Of a stretch of DNA of 64,000 bases, positions 11,390 through 25,100 are shown piece by piece. Position 1 is the first letter of the stretch. The number at the start of each line of letters is the position of its first letter. The stretch spans positions 7,665,001 through 7,729,000 of the forward strand of contig CM073535.1 of assembly GCA_037074615.1 (NCBI GenBank), written 5' to 3'. The position numbers and the translations under genes are program-made. The notes beneath the pieces were generated by a model. It was given only the letters and a program-made list of their open reading frames with translations. It was not told the origin of the DNA and did not search any database. Source of the DNA: Leucaena leucocephala. Lineage: Eukaryota; Streptophyta; Magnoliopsida; Fabales; Fabaceae.

Positions 11390-13919
11390 AAAATATTACC
11401 AGAACCGATTAAAAACCAACTGAACAGGTCAAAAACCGGCTCAACAAATGAGAGTTGGACCCGTCCCAATGCAAAAGGGCCGAAAAAAAAAAGACCATTT
11501 AACACTTTAGGGCCATGAGCTGTAATTTACACCACATCAACTCAGCCCCCCAATATGTGAACCAGTGATCAGCCCCAAGCTTTTTCAAGAAAATCTAGCA
11601 AATCAACTTCATCAAACTACTTGAGTAAAAAATAAAATTATAAATATATTAGCTAAAGAGAGATTAACTTCTATAAAGATATTATATAGTTGTCCTCTAT
11701 ATTTAGAGGTTATAGTTTTTAATGACTATCTGGGATCTAATTTCCTTATGATTTAGTATTATTTGTTATTGGGCGTTTAGCCCTCATATGTAAAAAAAAA
11801 AAAAAACTTCCACCATCTCTCACCCATTAGACCATGAGTTCATATATAATTTACTATTTAAAAAAAATAAAATTTTAATTTATTTTTAAATAATGAATAA
11901 ACTTAATTTATTTTTAGAAATTTTTATATAAAAAAAACATTCCACCATCTCCCGATCATTTGTAGGTTCAACTATTAAAAATATAAGATATATGATTATT
12001 TAGAGTGTGTTCAATCTATAAAAAATATTATTTTATTGTAATTTTAATTATGACTCTTAGAAAAATATCTTAACTTGTAAATATTTAAGTTTATACTTAA
12101 AAATAATAGATAATTTATCATACTTGATATTAGTATAGTTTAAAAAAATGATCTTACTTTTAAGTCCAATTTCTATCTAAAAATTGATATAACAAAAAAA
12201 CAAAAACTTCTAACATCTCCAGTTGCTCCTTAGCTTATTTTATCTGTGTTTTTATCTTTGTTGATTTATTTTGCTTACGTCCTGAACTATTTTTGAGATG
12301 TCAGCACAAATTTTTAATCTTTATACTTCTAATTATTTATCTCTTCAATTTAGTTTTAATAAGTCTCCTAAAAATCAATATTTCTTTGTTTCTTGTTATT
12401 CTTCTTTTCTTTTTTTTCCTCAATCTTTGTTGAATTTTTTTTTTTGCTTGAGACTTGAACCATTTTTTTTACTGTAAGCACAAATATTTTTTTATAAACT
12501 AAGCACAAATATTTAATACATATACTTCTAATCATTTATCTATATTTTATTTAAAAAGGCAAATAATATTATTTTCATCTTATAACCCTAAACATAGTGA
12601 CATATCATCATTAGTGAACAAAATCCAATAAATAATATCTATAATTTGACCAACAAAATATGATATAATTAATAGATAACTGAATTATTTAAATATGATA
12701 TTTTAAATTTAAACTATATTAGATAAATAGATATTTTGATTAATCTCTAATTATCAGTTAGAGAATATTATCTTGACTCTTAAAAAAAATATTATTTGGG
12801 CAAGAACTCATAATTAACCACTAGATAATATCAATATTTGTTTTATAAAAACAAACGTGATTTGTTTATATTTTTTTATTTAATATTTTAACAATAATAT
12901 TATAAAATATCAAATTGTAACCATTTTAATTTAATTTCACTGTTAAGATGAGAAGTAAATACGAAGTAGAGGGGGGAAAATCGGCGAAATCCTCTCCGTA
13001 AGCCTCTGCGTCAAATTCAAATGCGTGCAAGAAAAGTTGTAATTTGCAAATAGACCATAACCCCAATTTTCAACATTCAATTGTCATCTCCCGTATGAAA
13101 TTTCCTTGCAGCAAATTAGTTGCGAACAATAAATGAGAGAAGTATTCCCTCCTATAACACGTTATTAGCTAATTTAGACTTACGAATAAAAATAGTTAAA
13201 ATTTAAAAATATTATATTTATTATAAAATTTAAATTATTTATCATATTATTTTTATTAATTATATTAAATTTTAAAATCATATCAATTCCTATTTTCTCA
13301 TTACTTTTATTATTGAATGTGATTGAACAAGATATTCAATACTCACTAAAACTATAGGGATATATTATAAAAGAGACCAAAACTATCTTACCAATAATAC
13401 TCTTCCTATCTATAATATAAAATTTAATTAAATAGTTAATATTTATTCTAAATATAAAATTTATTTTTTATATTTATTATTTTTTTTAAATTATCTATAT
13501 AAATGTTCCATCTACAATATTAATCAAGTTAAAGATGACAGAAGAAAGTTAAGAAAAATAGTTATGATATTTTAGACAAAATATGATATATTAACTAATT
13601 TAATTAATCAATATAGACTTAATTAAGCAGTATAAAGTCTTATTAGATCTCTCTAGATATCGAATTTAATTATTAGAGGAGACACCTATACTATGAAATG
13701 CATCTATCAACTCGAAATAAAGATATTGGGTAATATGATGAAAAAAAGACTAACTTTTTTAATATAATAAAATTAAATAAATAAATTATATATTATTTTT
13801 TTGTTATAATAAATCATATATTAAAAAAAAGAGTAATATCTTTTTTTTATAAAAGAGGCTAAACGCTAAAAGTAAAATATTAGACTACGAGGGGATTATA
13901 TCTCAAACAGAATAATATC
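11390..13919. other. AT-rich intergenic DNA with short retroposon-like pieces
   Basis: No gene was recognised. Around 11700-11806 there is a piece ending TTGGGCGTTTAGCCCTC then a long A-run; about 13849-13910 holds its reverse complement (GAGGCTAAACGC...), flanked by AATATCTTT on both sides. These look like two short copies of one A-tailed retroposon. Further A- and T-rich blocks with CCACCATCTC repeats (about 11807 and 11940) follow. Confidence 0.4.
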
Positions 13920-14100
13920 TTTCTTTTTTTTTAGTTGTCCACCCAATTCATTTGAGCTTTTATCCTGATTATATTCAGATCCGATCTGTATCGCGTATTT
14001 AATTATGGTGAGTAAATTTTCTAACTGAAATTTTTTATATATATTAAGGTGCAAACTCAATCTTTTATTTAAATAATATTGAATTATTTACTATGAATTC
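13920..14100 (-). repeat. tRNA-derived SINE, diverged copy
   Basis: Related to the better-preserved copy at 21052-21247: shared order of TTGTCCACCC, TTTTATCCTGATTA, TCAGATCCGATCTG, ATGGTGAGTAAATTTTC, AAGGTGCAAACTCAATCT and AATAATATTGAATTATTTA. A T-run at the left end is the A-tail on the minus strand. Confidence 0.65.
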
Positions 14101-14194
14101 TATGAGGTAAGGGTGTAATAGAAACTACAAATTGCAAAGGTTTTGTGGTCCATGGCTTGTATTCAGGTACAGTATTATGGTTGAATATTTTTTT

Positions 14195-14375
14195 TATTTA
14201 TTTAATTTATTAAAATTTTACTTTGATTATATCTAAATCTGACTCATTTTACGTATCTAATTATAGTAGATAAGTCTTCTAATAATTTTTTATATATATA
14301 TCAAAATTTAAATTTAAAATTTTATTTAAATAATATTAAATTATTTATTATTTAGACTAATTCTCATGTTGTTGG
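14195..14375 (-). repeat. tRNA-derived SINE, second diverged copy
   Basis: Shares TTTTACTTTGATTATATCTA, TCTGACTCATTTTACG, ATAGTAGATAAGTCTTC and AAATAATATTAAATTATTTA with the copy at 13920-14100, about 95 bp away in the same orientation. The A-tail end is less clear. Confidence 0.55.
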
Positions 14376-15169
14376 TTGAGCATTTAATTCTACGCGTATT
14401 TTGAAGATTTTGTTTGGGTGCGCTAGGCCCGTGTAGTAATGCAAAGCAATGGCGACATGCGAGGGTCCCAGGCTACTGTAGTGGACCTTCTCCCTTAAAA
14501 AATTAATTTAATATCATGTGGGCTGATGGCCCACGCATCAAAATGACTTTACTAGCCACTCTGTACTTTTTTGGGGTACAAATTCCGTACTTTTCTGTTT
14601 TGCCGATATGTTATCTTAGCCTATTGATTTTGTTCTTATATTATATAATATATGCTCATTTTATTTTTAATATAAAATTTATTTATTTAATTAAAAAAAT
14701 TAATTAATATAATATATATATTTTTAAAATATCTTAATTATTTTTCTTAATTTCTTATATTCTTCTTCTATTTGATTATTATTTAGGGAGTATAAATAAT
14801 GATAATTTAGAAAAAAATAGGTAAATATAAGAAAGATGTCTTATATTTATAACAAATATCAACTGTCCAATTATGTCATATATTAATAATCACATGAGTA
14901 TTAAATAGAGATAAAATTAAAAAATTATTAAATTTTAAAGTATAATTAATAAGACTTAAGGTATTTTTTTTTATTTACGTGAAACGTGTTGGGGAATTAA
15001 GATTAACTGATAAATTAAGTCATATATTAAGGATTAAAGTATTATTAAGTGGAGATAAAATTAAAAAAATGTTGAATTTGAATGTATAATTAATAATATT
15101 TAATATTTTTTTATTTAGGTGAAGCATGCTGAAGAATTAAAAAAATTTAAACCTCATTAACTTCGTGCT
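14376..15169. other. Intergenic DNA with a ~140-bp tandem duplication
   Basis: The segment from about 14872 to 15000 (TATGTCATATATTAA to GTTGGGGAATTAA) is repeated, diverged, at about 15015-15142 (AAGTCATATATTAA to GCTGAAGAATTAA). No coding signal was recognised. Confidence 0.5.
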
Positions 15170-15503
15170 TATTATAAAATTAAGAGAAAAATAAAAAAAG
15201 TAGAGAAAAAAAATAACAAAACAAGATATTAAGATGGGATACAAGAAAGTATTTTTTATTCACTTGTGTGTATATTTATATTTGTATAAATACCTTATGT
15301 CTAGCCTTTATTTATAGGTTCAAACTATTAAAGACTAAACTTAAGGTTATAAAAGAACATAAATGAATGTAATGTTATTAACAATAGGAAACTCCTATCA
15401 AGTTATTCATTATGAATGTTATGGGTTTATGATATTAAGAGAATAAAGAATCCTAAGAGCTAAGGGTTATAAATATTCATATATACATATAATATTTATA
15501 ACG
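15170..15503 (-). repeat. 3' LTR of the old Copia element
   Basis: Starts TATTATAAAATTAAGAG and ends ATTTATAACG; the terminal TG...CA dinucleotides have decayed. It is the 3' LTR because the element lies on the minus strand. It shows many differences from its partner at 20544-20876, so the insertion is old. Confidence 0.75.
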
Positions 15504-18500
15504 CTTCTCCTTGGATGTCTATAATAAGTATTGTGCCTCATTAAAATCTTATTAAAAAAATCTAGTGAGATAAAAATTTAATGAAAAAAAAAGAGTACAC
15601 AATACATATTGAAGTTGTCTCGTTAAAATTTTTATCAAGAAAATCTAGTGGGACAAAATTTTAGTTAAGGAAATAAGAGTATAACATAATCTTTATTCCC
15701 CTTGATAATAAAATCACATTTACTTCTTCTTATTACCACATCATTTTTATACCCTTATGATAACATTTCATTTTAACGTCGCTTTCTCAATAGAGTGTAT
15801 TTTTTTTAAGTAGATTATTTCCAATACTTTTTGAGTATATCTTTCTTTTAGCCTAACCATATATGATGCATTGTCATCATATATTTCTCCAACACATCTT
15901 ATAGATGTATTGAATTATCAACATACTCTTCACATGTCTTATGCACTCAAATCTCAATTTTATTATCTATTTGTGTACCTATAGGAACTTAATTTTGCGA
16001 ATAAATTAAAATTACAATATGCAATACCCACGCAATATATAAATATAATATAATAAATATATAGGGCATTTGGTCTATTAAATTCAATATATTTTTATAG
16101 ATAAAATGATCATAGCAAAAATTAAAAGATTATGAAATCATTGTGTATTCAACTCTAGATATTTCCTTTATATGCTTCAGGAATTTTAAATTCTTAAAAG
16201 ATTATCATATAAATTTCACTATTAGTGAACCATATGCATATGCTATAACAATATCGATCAGTTGTCTATTTTGTTTTCTTATATGGTCAGACTATTAATA
16301 ATTGCAAAAATTATTACATCCACCACAAAATAATATTCCTCATCATAATCATCATTAACATTTGTGAAAAATTTTATTTTCACATAAATATTTCTATATC
16401 CTATAATAACTTTATATTTCAGATGTTTGAACTGTATGTCTATAATTTTCACATACTGAAATAATATAATTCTATTTTTATTGCAAATTTTTCCTTTTCC
16501 TTTTTCTTTTGGCCAAACATTTTTTTATTTACTTCATATGACAGATCTACATATAAGATTATCATTTGAGCACGTGATATTATTTTTAAAACTGTTGTCA
16601 ACAACTTTATCTTTTCAATTCTATTTTTTTTTTGACATAACTTATTAAGACATCTTTATTACATTTTAGGTACCTAAACCCCTTTTGAGGTTTTTGCAAG
16701 TAATTATATCTTGGCACTCTTATAGAGTGCCTGTCTCCTCAATATGATAATCTTAATTACATGTTCCTCTTTTTTCAAGATTATATTTAGAACTGACTAT
16801 TGTTTCATGTTTCAGGTATGTCTCACTTTCATTTGTACTAATTGGAGAATTTTTAGCTAAAATTTTATGTCAGTAATTAAATCTAGCAGATATTTTATAA
16901 TATTTTATGAAAGCAATATTTAATGAACTTATGATTAATACAACTATATTTGAGTATCTATATTTAATAGTAATAATGCATTCCATTTGTTTCTCTTCTC
17001 TAGCTACCCAATTTATCTCCCTCATATTGAGAAAACTTTATCGAATGAAATCTCCTAAATCTATTTGTTTCCTTTATAAATATCCTTATGTTTTATTTAG
17101 AGACAAATAAAAAGAATGATATTCTTACCTAACATTGATATCAACTTTCTTTATATATCCACCTATGTGTATTGTGATGGATCGATATTTCAATAAATGT
17201 TGCACATTTAAAAATATATGACTCCTAACTAAAAGCTATTTTTATTGAGAGAAATTTATTGGCTTGATATGTATATGTGTTGTAATATATCAAATCAAAT
17301 ATAACAACACTGAACTAGAAATCTTGTTCTCATAAGCATTGATCCAGTTACTTATGGATATATTAATAAATAATTCTCATATTCTAGAAATTATGCACTC
17401 AACATAATGATTATATTTATTCAAATAATCTTAAAAACTTCTAGTTACAAACTCATAATAATTTCACATATAATCACCTTATAGATACATCTATCAAATT
17501 TATTAAATATTTGTATGGCTTACATGATATCTGAATGGGCCCCTATAATATGACTTTGATATTTTTCATAATTATAGAAATTCATTCCAAATAATAACTA
17601 GTAATATTCTTATGATTAATTTTGTTTGAGAACAAGTAACACATATGATTTCTTGAATTTTATAATATGTTAGTTATTTATGAAGAATCTTCTAGTTCTT
17701 CAATGGATATTAATACATAATCTTCAATAATTTATTATATCATATATATGGTCTATTATGATTAAACAAATCATGTTAACAATAAATCTGTTTAGATCGG
17801 TAAACTTTGGATTTACTGTAGATAATGATGAACTTTTCAGTTTTTATAATATATGACTGATTTATAATCTCAATATAATATCTATTTATGGGAGATCAAT
17901 TGGACTTTTATGAAGATCTGAGAAAATTTTTATCTAATATTGGCTTACACTTATATACCAACAATATCCCCTTCAAGTGTGAGTCATACAAACATATTTT
18001 TGTTTTTTTTTATGTATTTCACTTTGAAGTCCATGTGCTTCCCATCATACATATAATCAGGAATTTCAATATAATAGGGCTATCATTTTCATACCCTTTG
18101 GTGAACCGAAGTCTTGATATATGGGTCATAATTTTCATTATCGATTTTTTTTCTTTTCAAAAGAAAATATATCTTAGTTTTTTAGGAACTATATCAGTTT
18201 TGTTATAAAAAAATTATTCACGAACTGCCATGTATTATTACTATATTTTAATACTAATTAATAATATATTTGAATTTACTTCTCTCGATACATATTTAAC
18301 ATGGGTATTTAAAATTATCTATCACATATATATCTTTTCATAATATTTCGTTATAACTCAATAAATTGTAGATTTACATCTCACATAAAAAATTGAATAA
18401 AATTAATAAATTATTATTATTTAAAATGAAGCCCTCAATCAAATTTTCACTGGTGATATCTTTCCATGACAATATATTTAAAAATATATATACATCTCAA

Positions 18501-20543
18501 TTGATATATATATAAACTAAATACAATAAAATTTTCAATAAATCCACCAAATGGAAGGGAATAATAAATTGATATCATTTTTCAATGAATGTATAACTAT
18601 ATAGAGATATATAGATCCATCATTAATGTTTAATAATTATATATGCACAGAAAAATTATTAGACCAAAACTCCTTAATAGAACATGTACTTATTATATTA
18701 ATAATTTTCTTTCAGATTATCTTAACTATTAAAGTATTCATAAATTTAGCTTGCAATATATAGAGTTTACATATACTACAAAAATTATTTTGTCCAACCA
18801 ATCAAAGATAAACATCAATTATTTATAATAAACTTTTTCATAAAATTAAATCAATTATCCATCTCTCACTTCAAATGTAATACACATATATAATTTTGTT
18901 TTCTTAAAGTATTTAATTCCACCATTCATAATATGATGAATTGGTAAAATATCACAATAACAAATACTTATAATTATTTATCTTTCACAAATCATAATAA
19001 TTTTATATGTTAATAAAAATTAAATATCACATACCTTTTAGAGTTATAGCCATTTCTTTTAACTTTACAATAACTTTGGGTATCTTTCTCCATAACTCTT
19101 TATCTCAAATATCATAATTACTTTTGATATTTTTTATGAGGTTATCACTAATTTTAATATTTAATTTCAATAAATTCATATATATTTATCCATATAACTT
19201 TTAGTCACATTTTAACATTTATCTTTTGTCTATATAACTTATAGTCATATTATAATATTTATTTTTTAATCTATTTCACTTCCGTTCATATTGTAATATT
19301 TAACATTTGCTCACATAGGGATATTATAATTTTCACAATTATAGTTTAATAGCCAAGACAAAATATCATTGACTTTTAATTCTCAATTTTTCATTGTAGT
19401 CATGGTCATTATTATTTTCTCATAGATATGTTCTATATTGCAATCAATTTATCAAAATTATATATTAATTAGTCTTTAAGACTATTACTTTTCAATAACA
19501 TAATTCTCTATAAGCTATTAATTTTAGGACTATAGTAAAACTATTTTTTTCAATGCTATGCAATTGTTTTTAGACTATTTGACATTTGAATCATTAGTCT
19601 TCAGGGTTTTGATATTTATAATTATTGAATCATTAAATTTTTATAATATTTTTTTTCTTGCCATGGTCATTTATAAGAACTATAAGATGATATTCTATTA
19701 AAGAACCATGATATTCTATTAAAGAACTATCTATTATAAAAAATGACATGATTGATTTGTACTCATCTAATCATAAAATTAAATATATTATGGCTACTGG
19801 CCACAAAATTAAGTATATATATAGAGGGAGAATATATAAGAGACAAATAAATTTATTAAAAAATTAATATAGAGGGGACAGAAATTAATTAACAATATAA
19901 AAATATAAATATAGTAATCTAAATTAGCGCAAGAATAATACTAGAATAAAATAAATTAAATAAATTTAATCTCATAATCAAATATAAAGAATAAATAAAC
20001 TCAAAATCATATAAATCAAATTATATATTCATATATAATCTATATATTATGTGTAGTGTATATATATATCTAAACAACGTTAACAAACCCAATAAAATAA
20101 AGGAAATATGTAAATGATATAACTTATGTATGTATGTCAATTATAATATTGTGAACATAAAAATGAATAATATAAAACACAACATAAAAATAAATAAGAA
20201 GATAAAGATAACAAAAGAAAAAATAAATATAGATAACATAAATAATATAAAATAATATATATGTAAAAATAGAAATACAAAATAACGTAAATAACAAACA
20301 AAATAATATCATAATATGAGACAAATAACCTAATAAATATAGATAACAAAGCATAATCAAAATAATTGAAAGATAACAAACAACATATTAAATATAGTAA
20401 ATATATCAAAAATTAAAGTTGTACATGATAATTGGATAAAAAAAATATTTGTATGAATGGAGCATTATCATATACTATGAGAACATATAAATCTATAAGA
20501 AATTCGTATCTCAAATTTTCAAAGTGAATTGGTACTGATAATA

Positions 20544-20876
20544 TATTATGAAATTAAGAGAAAAATGAAGAAACTAGAAATGAAAAGGACTAACAAGACA
20601 AGATATTAAGAGGAGATATAAGAGAGTTTTGTCCATTCACTTACATATTCATATTTATACAAATATCTTGTGTATGACCTCTATTTATAGGCTCAAACTA
20701 TTAAAAACTAAATATAAGGTTATAAAAGAATAAAGATGAATATAATGATATTAACAATAATAAACTCCTTTCAAATAATTTATTGAGAAAGTTATGAGTT
20801 TGTGATGTTAAAAGAATAAAAAATTTTAAGAGCCAAGTATTATAAACATCCAAAAATATATGTAATATTTATAACA
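20544..20876 (-). repeat. 5' LTR of the old Copia element
   Basis: Starts TATTATGAAATTAAGAG and ends ATTTATAACA, followed by GTGTT. It is preceded by GGTACTGATAATA, which aligns with the sequence next to the younger element's 5' LTR (CATGCTGATAACG). Confidence 0.75.
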
Positions 20877-21051
20877 GTGTTAAAATTTAATAAATTTTAA
20901 ATTTTATTTTTATTTAATATACATCCTACTCTAAATATACATATAAAGTTTATTAATAATAAATAAAAATAAAATTGTATATTTATATAATAAATTATTA
21001 AACGTGACTTAATAAGAAAAAAGATATTTCTCTTTACATCATGGACTAGTT

Positions 21052-21247
21052 TTTTTTTTTGGTTGCCCACCCGGTTCACCAGAGTTTTATCCCGACTACA
21101 TCCGGATCTGACCCGCGTTGCGCACCTAGCTATGGTGGGTGAGTCTCCCAACGGGGATTTTCTGCATACGTTAAGGCTCAAACTCAAGATCTCGTTTAAA
21201 CGATACTAAACCGTTTATCACTCAGACTAACTCCGGTTCATTCACGA
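21052..21247 (-). repeat. tRNA-derived SINE with target-site duplication
   Basis: On the minus strand the element begins near GAACCGGAGTTAGTCTGAGT, has a box-A-like stretch (TTAGTCTGAGTGATAAACGG) and a box-B-like GAGTTTGAGCC about 40 bp later, and ends in a run of A (the T-run at 21050-21060). ACTAGTT flanks it at 21045-21051 and 21248-21254. Together these are the signature of a RNA polymerase III-type SINE. Two older copies lie at 13920-14100 and 14195-14375. Confidence 0.72.
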
Positions 21248-21254
21248 ACTAGTT

Positions 21255-22167
21255 AAGAAGGTTGCAGGTAATCACCCCCTTCCGAATCCCAAGCACCAAA
21301 TTCTGTCCCTTCAACCTCGCAATTTTGACTTATGGATCCATGTCCTTTCTTTTGTCCCTTGTTCACGGCGGTATCTGATAAATATGAGATAGGAGAGTAT
21401 AATTTTATATTTATAAACCAACCAAACTCTCTAAATAATTTATATATTAATGATAAGAAGTACTAAATTTATAGGATTTATTATTTTTTATAATATTAAT
21501 TAGATCATATTATTAAGTATATTAGTTTTAAAATTTATAACAGTCTCTTTTAGTATATATATTTTTTTTCAAAAAAATTGAACTGGATACTTACGTGACT
21601 TGCTTTACTTATAGATAAGTCCCTAATTTGAGATTTATATATAATAATATAATTTCTTACTTTTTTTATACAAACTTTATAATAATTTTCATTTCAACAA
21701 AAATTCATATGTTTTGATGTCCACAAATTTTGATAGTGTTAGAACGGATATTGAAGCCTCTTTATCCGATTCCCATAGTCATCACCCGCTCCTCCTCTTT
21801 TAAAACATATCCCTATTTTTTTTTATGATTTGCATTTTTCACAGCCACAAGAGGAAATTTATTAGCATAGGAATTGTAGAATATTCTGACGACTTGTATT
21901 ATATTAAATTTCAATTCATTTATAATATAAAATTTTATAAAATAAAAAATCAATATAACAAAATCAGCTATTTTGATTTTTTCCTTTGTCTTATATGAAA
22001 TGCAACTAAAATAACTTTGAAAAGGTCAACATGCAAATAAAAGAAGTATAAGGGTGGTCTTGTGTTTATTTATTTCCATATTCTCTCTCTGCAATTTCCA
22101 TTTCCAATTCAAACCAGCCATCATTTCATTTGCAAACTACTCTGAGCCAACTACAAAACTTCCCTTC
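21255..22167. promoter_or_regulatory. Upstream region of GH18 receptor kinase gene A
   Basis: AT-rich DNA without coding signal. Close to the gene there is a W-box on the minus strand (TTGACC; GGTCAA at 22024-22029) and a TATA-like TATAAG at 22047-22052, about 115 bp before the start codon. W-boxes are WRKY sites typical of defence genes; use of this one is inference. Confidence 0.4.
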
Positions 22168-25100
22168 ATGTTGTTCTTCAGAATCGCAGTCACGTCTCTT
22201 CTGATCATTCACGTCCTTCTTCTCTCACAATTTCCGCCATCACAAGCTCAATCTTCATGGGTTAAATCAGCTTACTGGTTCTCCGGCGGTGGATTTCCAG
22301 TTTCCGATATAAACTCTAATCTCTTCACTCACCTTATCTGCGCCTTCGCGCATATTGACTCTTCGACCTTCGACCTTTATGTTGCTTTAGACGACGAGCA
22401 ATCCTTCTCTACTTTCACGACCACCGTAAGACGAAAGAACCCATCCGTCATTACGCTTCTCTCTACTGGAGGCTCTGGGTTATCGTCGATGGTAAGTGAT
22501 GTTTCTTCTAGGAAATCTTTCATCCAGTCTTCTATAAGAATCGCTAGGTCTTATGGGTTTCAAGGGCTTGACCTATCCTGGGTTTATGTTACCACAAGCT
22601 CTGACATGAACAATATGGGAATGCTTTTTCAAGAGTGGCGAGAAGCTGCAAAATCTGAGGTTCAAAACACTAGTTACCCAGAATTGATCTTGACTGCAAC
22701 TGTTCCATTCAAACCAGGTTGGGATTTTGGATCCTACCCAGTTGAGTCTATCAGAAGCAACTTGAATTGGATACATGTTGTGGCTTATGATTATCACATG
22801 CCTTCGGGGGAAAATTTTACTAGTGCTCATGCTGCTTTGTATAACCCTTCAAGTGATATTAACACTGACTCTGGTATTACGGAATGGGTTGGTAGAGGAG
22901 TTTCTGCTAATCAGTTGGTTTTGTCTTTGCCTTTCCATGGATATGCTTGGACTCTGAAGAACCCTATGGACAATGCAATAGGGGCCCCAGCTGCAGGTCC
23001 AGCAATTACAGATGGTGGGCATATGAGTTATAAGGACATCAAAGCTTACATTCAGAGATATGGGGCTACAGTCGGGTATAATTCTACATATGTAGTGAAT
23101 TACTTCTCAGTTGGATCAATTTGGGTTGGTTTTGATGGTGTTGATGTGGTCAAAATTAAGGTGTCTTATGCAAGGGAAAAGAAGCTACTTGGTTATGTTG
23201 TGTGGGCTATTTCCTTTGATGACAACAATTGGGAGCTTTCCACAGCAGCAGGTGAGAAAATGGCATATTCTAGATTACAGAGACTTTCCAGTGATATTCA
23301 TTTCCTTTTCTTGTCTGTTCTCTCTTTCTTTGTTTCTTTTTGTTATTTAGTGTTATAAAGTTGAAAGAATTAATATTGGTTTATACAGTCTCGCTCTTTA
23401 TTTTTATGTGTGTCTCCATTTGTTGTTTTCTGCACTGTTTAGAGGAAAACTGTTTTGGAGTATAACCACTAGAAGTTTCATTGATTAGTACAATGATGCC
23501 CAGCCTTATAATTTACATGACGGATATTTTCTCAGCTCAAGCATTTGAAGACAACGGACACAATAGTAGAAGAATATTAGTGATCATTTTGACTCCAATT
23601 GCAGTATTTATTCTCCTATCAGGAGCCATGATGTTCTGCTTAAGGAAGAGAATATTCAAATCAATAGGTAATCTTTTCAGCCTTTTCATTCTCTTCTGAA
23701 CCTCTGATATTACTGTGTCTGTAACCAACATGGTTCACGACTTCAAGTCACTGATATTTTGATATTTAAATGTATCTATAGAGATGGTTAGAGCTGCTAA
23801 AGAATCAAGGTTAAAAGCAAATAAACAAGGTTCAGAACATTTTCATGGCAATGCTCCTGATTTGCAAGTATTCAGCTTTTCAGACATTGAGGAGGCCACA
23901 GATAGATTTTCCATTGAAAATAAGCTGGGTGAGGGTGGTTATGGTCCAGTTTACAAGGTAAATCTTGTTTGAAACAACCTTACATTCAAGGTACTTTATT
24001 CTTCATAGTAAGACAATACGCAGAACAGTAAATCAGTACATGAAAAGACAGTTTTCTGTCATTAGTTATATGTTAAGTTATAATAAAACTATTTGAGTAT
24101 CTTTCAACTAGTTCAAAGTTTTGAATCAAGAAGCTCCATTCCATGATGATTGAATCATTATTACCAGGGGTTGAGACTTAAGAGTTCAATTTTTGACAGC
24201 TCTCTGTTCTCTTTAGGGTGTATTAGCAGATGGTAAGGAAATAGCAGTGAAAAAGCTATCAAAAGCTTCCACACAAGGATTTGAGGAATTAAAAAATGAG
24301 GTAACACTTACTGCAAGACTACAGCATGTGAATCTTGTTCGTCTCTTGGGGTTCTACATTGATAGAGATGAACAAATGCTGGTTTATGAGTACATGCCGA
24401 ACAAAAGCCTTGACTTCTACCTCTTTGGTTAGCAATTCTTTGTCTAGCTCTAAATATACTATAATTAAGTAAATATATTCATCACAATACAAGTCAGTGT
24501 TCTAAGTTAAACTTGATCTGCATTTAAATTATAACCTATGAAATGAGCTTCCTTTGGCTATAGTTGTTAGGAGAAAACTGATAGTGTCTTGTTTACTTTT
24601 GATATAGATCCTATAAGACGACATTTGCTTGATTGGCGAAAGCGAGTTGGCATCATTGAAGGAATTGTTCAAGGGCTTGTTTACTTACAAGAATACTCGA
24701 GATTAACGATAATTCATAGAGATATAAAAGCTAGCAATATTTTGTTGAGTGATGTTCTACAACCAAAAATATCAGATTTTAGTATAGCAAAAATATTCGT
24801 GGAAGACGAACTTGAAGCAAATGCGAGCAAGATAGTCAGAACCTAGTAAGTGTTTAGCTCGCTAAAACTCCATATATATATCTACATTACTTAGTGATTC
24901 ATCCATTCTAACAAAAAATTCCTTTTGCTTCATTCTTTGTTCAGTGGTTATATTCCTCCTGAATATGTTCAAAAGGGCCTATACTCCACAAAGTTAGATG
25001 TGTATAGTTTTGGAGTTCTACTTTTACAAATTATAAGTGGCAAGAGGACTACAAATGTTTATGGTGAAGATGAAAATTTGAACCTCACAGGATATGTAAG

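Larger units (their letters stand above)
15170..20876 (-). mobile_element. Old Ty1/Copia LTR retrotransposon (minus strand)
   Basis: Two related ~334-bp LTRs (15170-15503 and 20544-20876) in direct orientation bound a 5-kb interior. The LTRs belong to the same family as those of the element at 42001-48490: they share AAATTAAGAG, ACAAGACA, CCTCTATTTATAGG, CTCAAACTATTAAA and TATTTATAAC. Flanking 5-mers GTGCT and GTGTT are a target duplication with one change. Just inside the left LTR, CTTCTCCTTGGATGTC matches the polypurine side of the younger element. The interior is AT-rich and full of stops, but minus-strand pieces still align with that element's integrase area (for example the TTTACTGTAG and TCTAGAAATTATGC blocks). 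Confidence 0.8.

Noticed and set aside
22054..22167. In-frame upstream extension of gene A
   Set aside because: The frame would begin at GTG, not ATG. The first ATG (22168) is directly followed by a good signal peptide.
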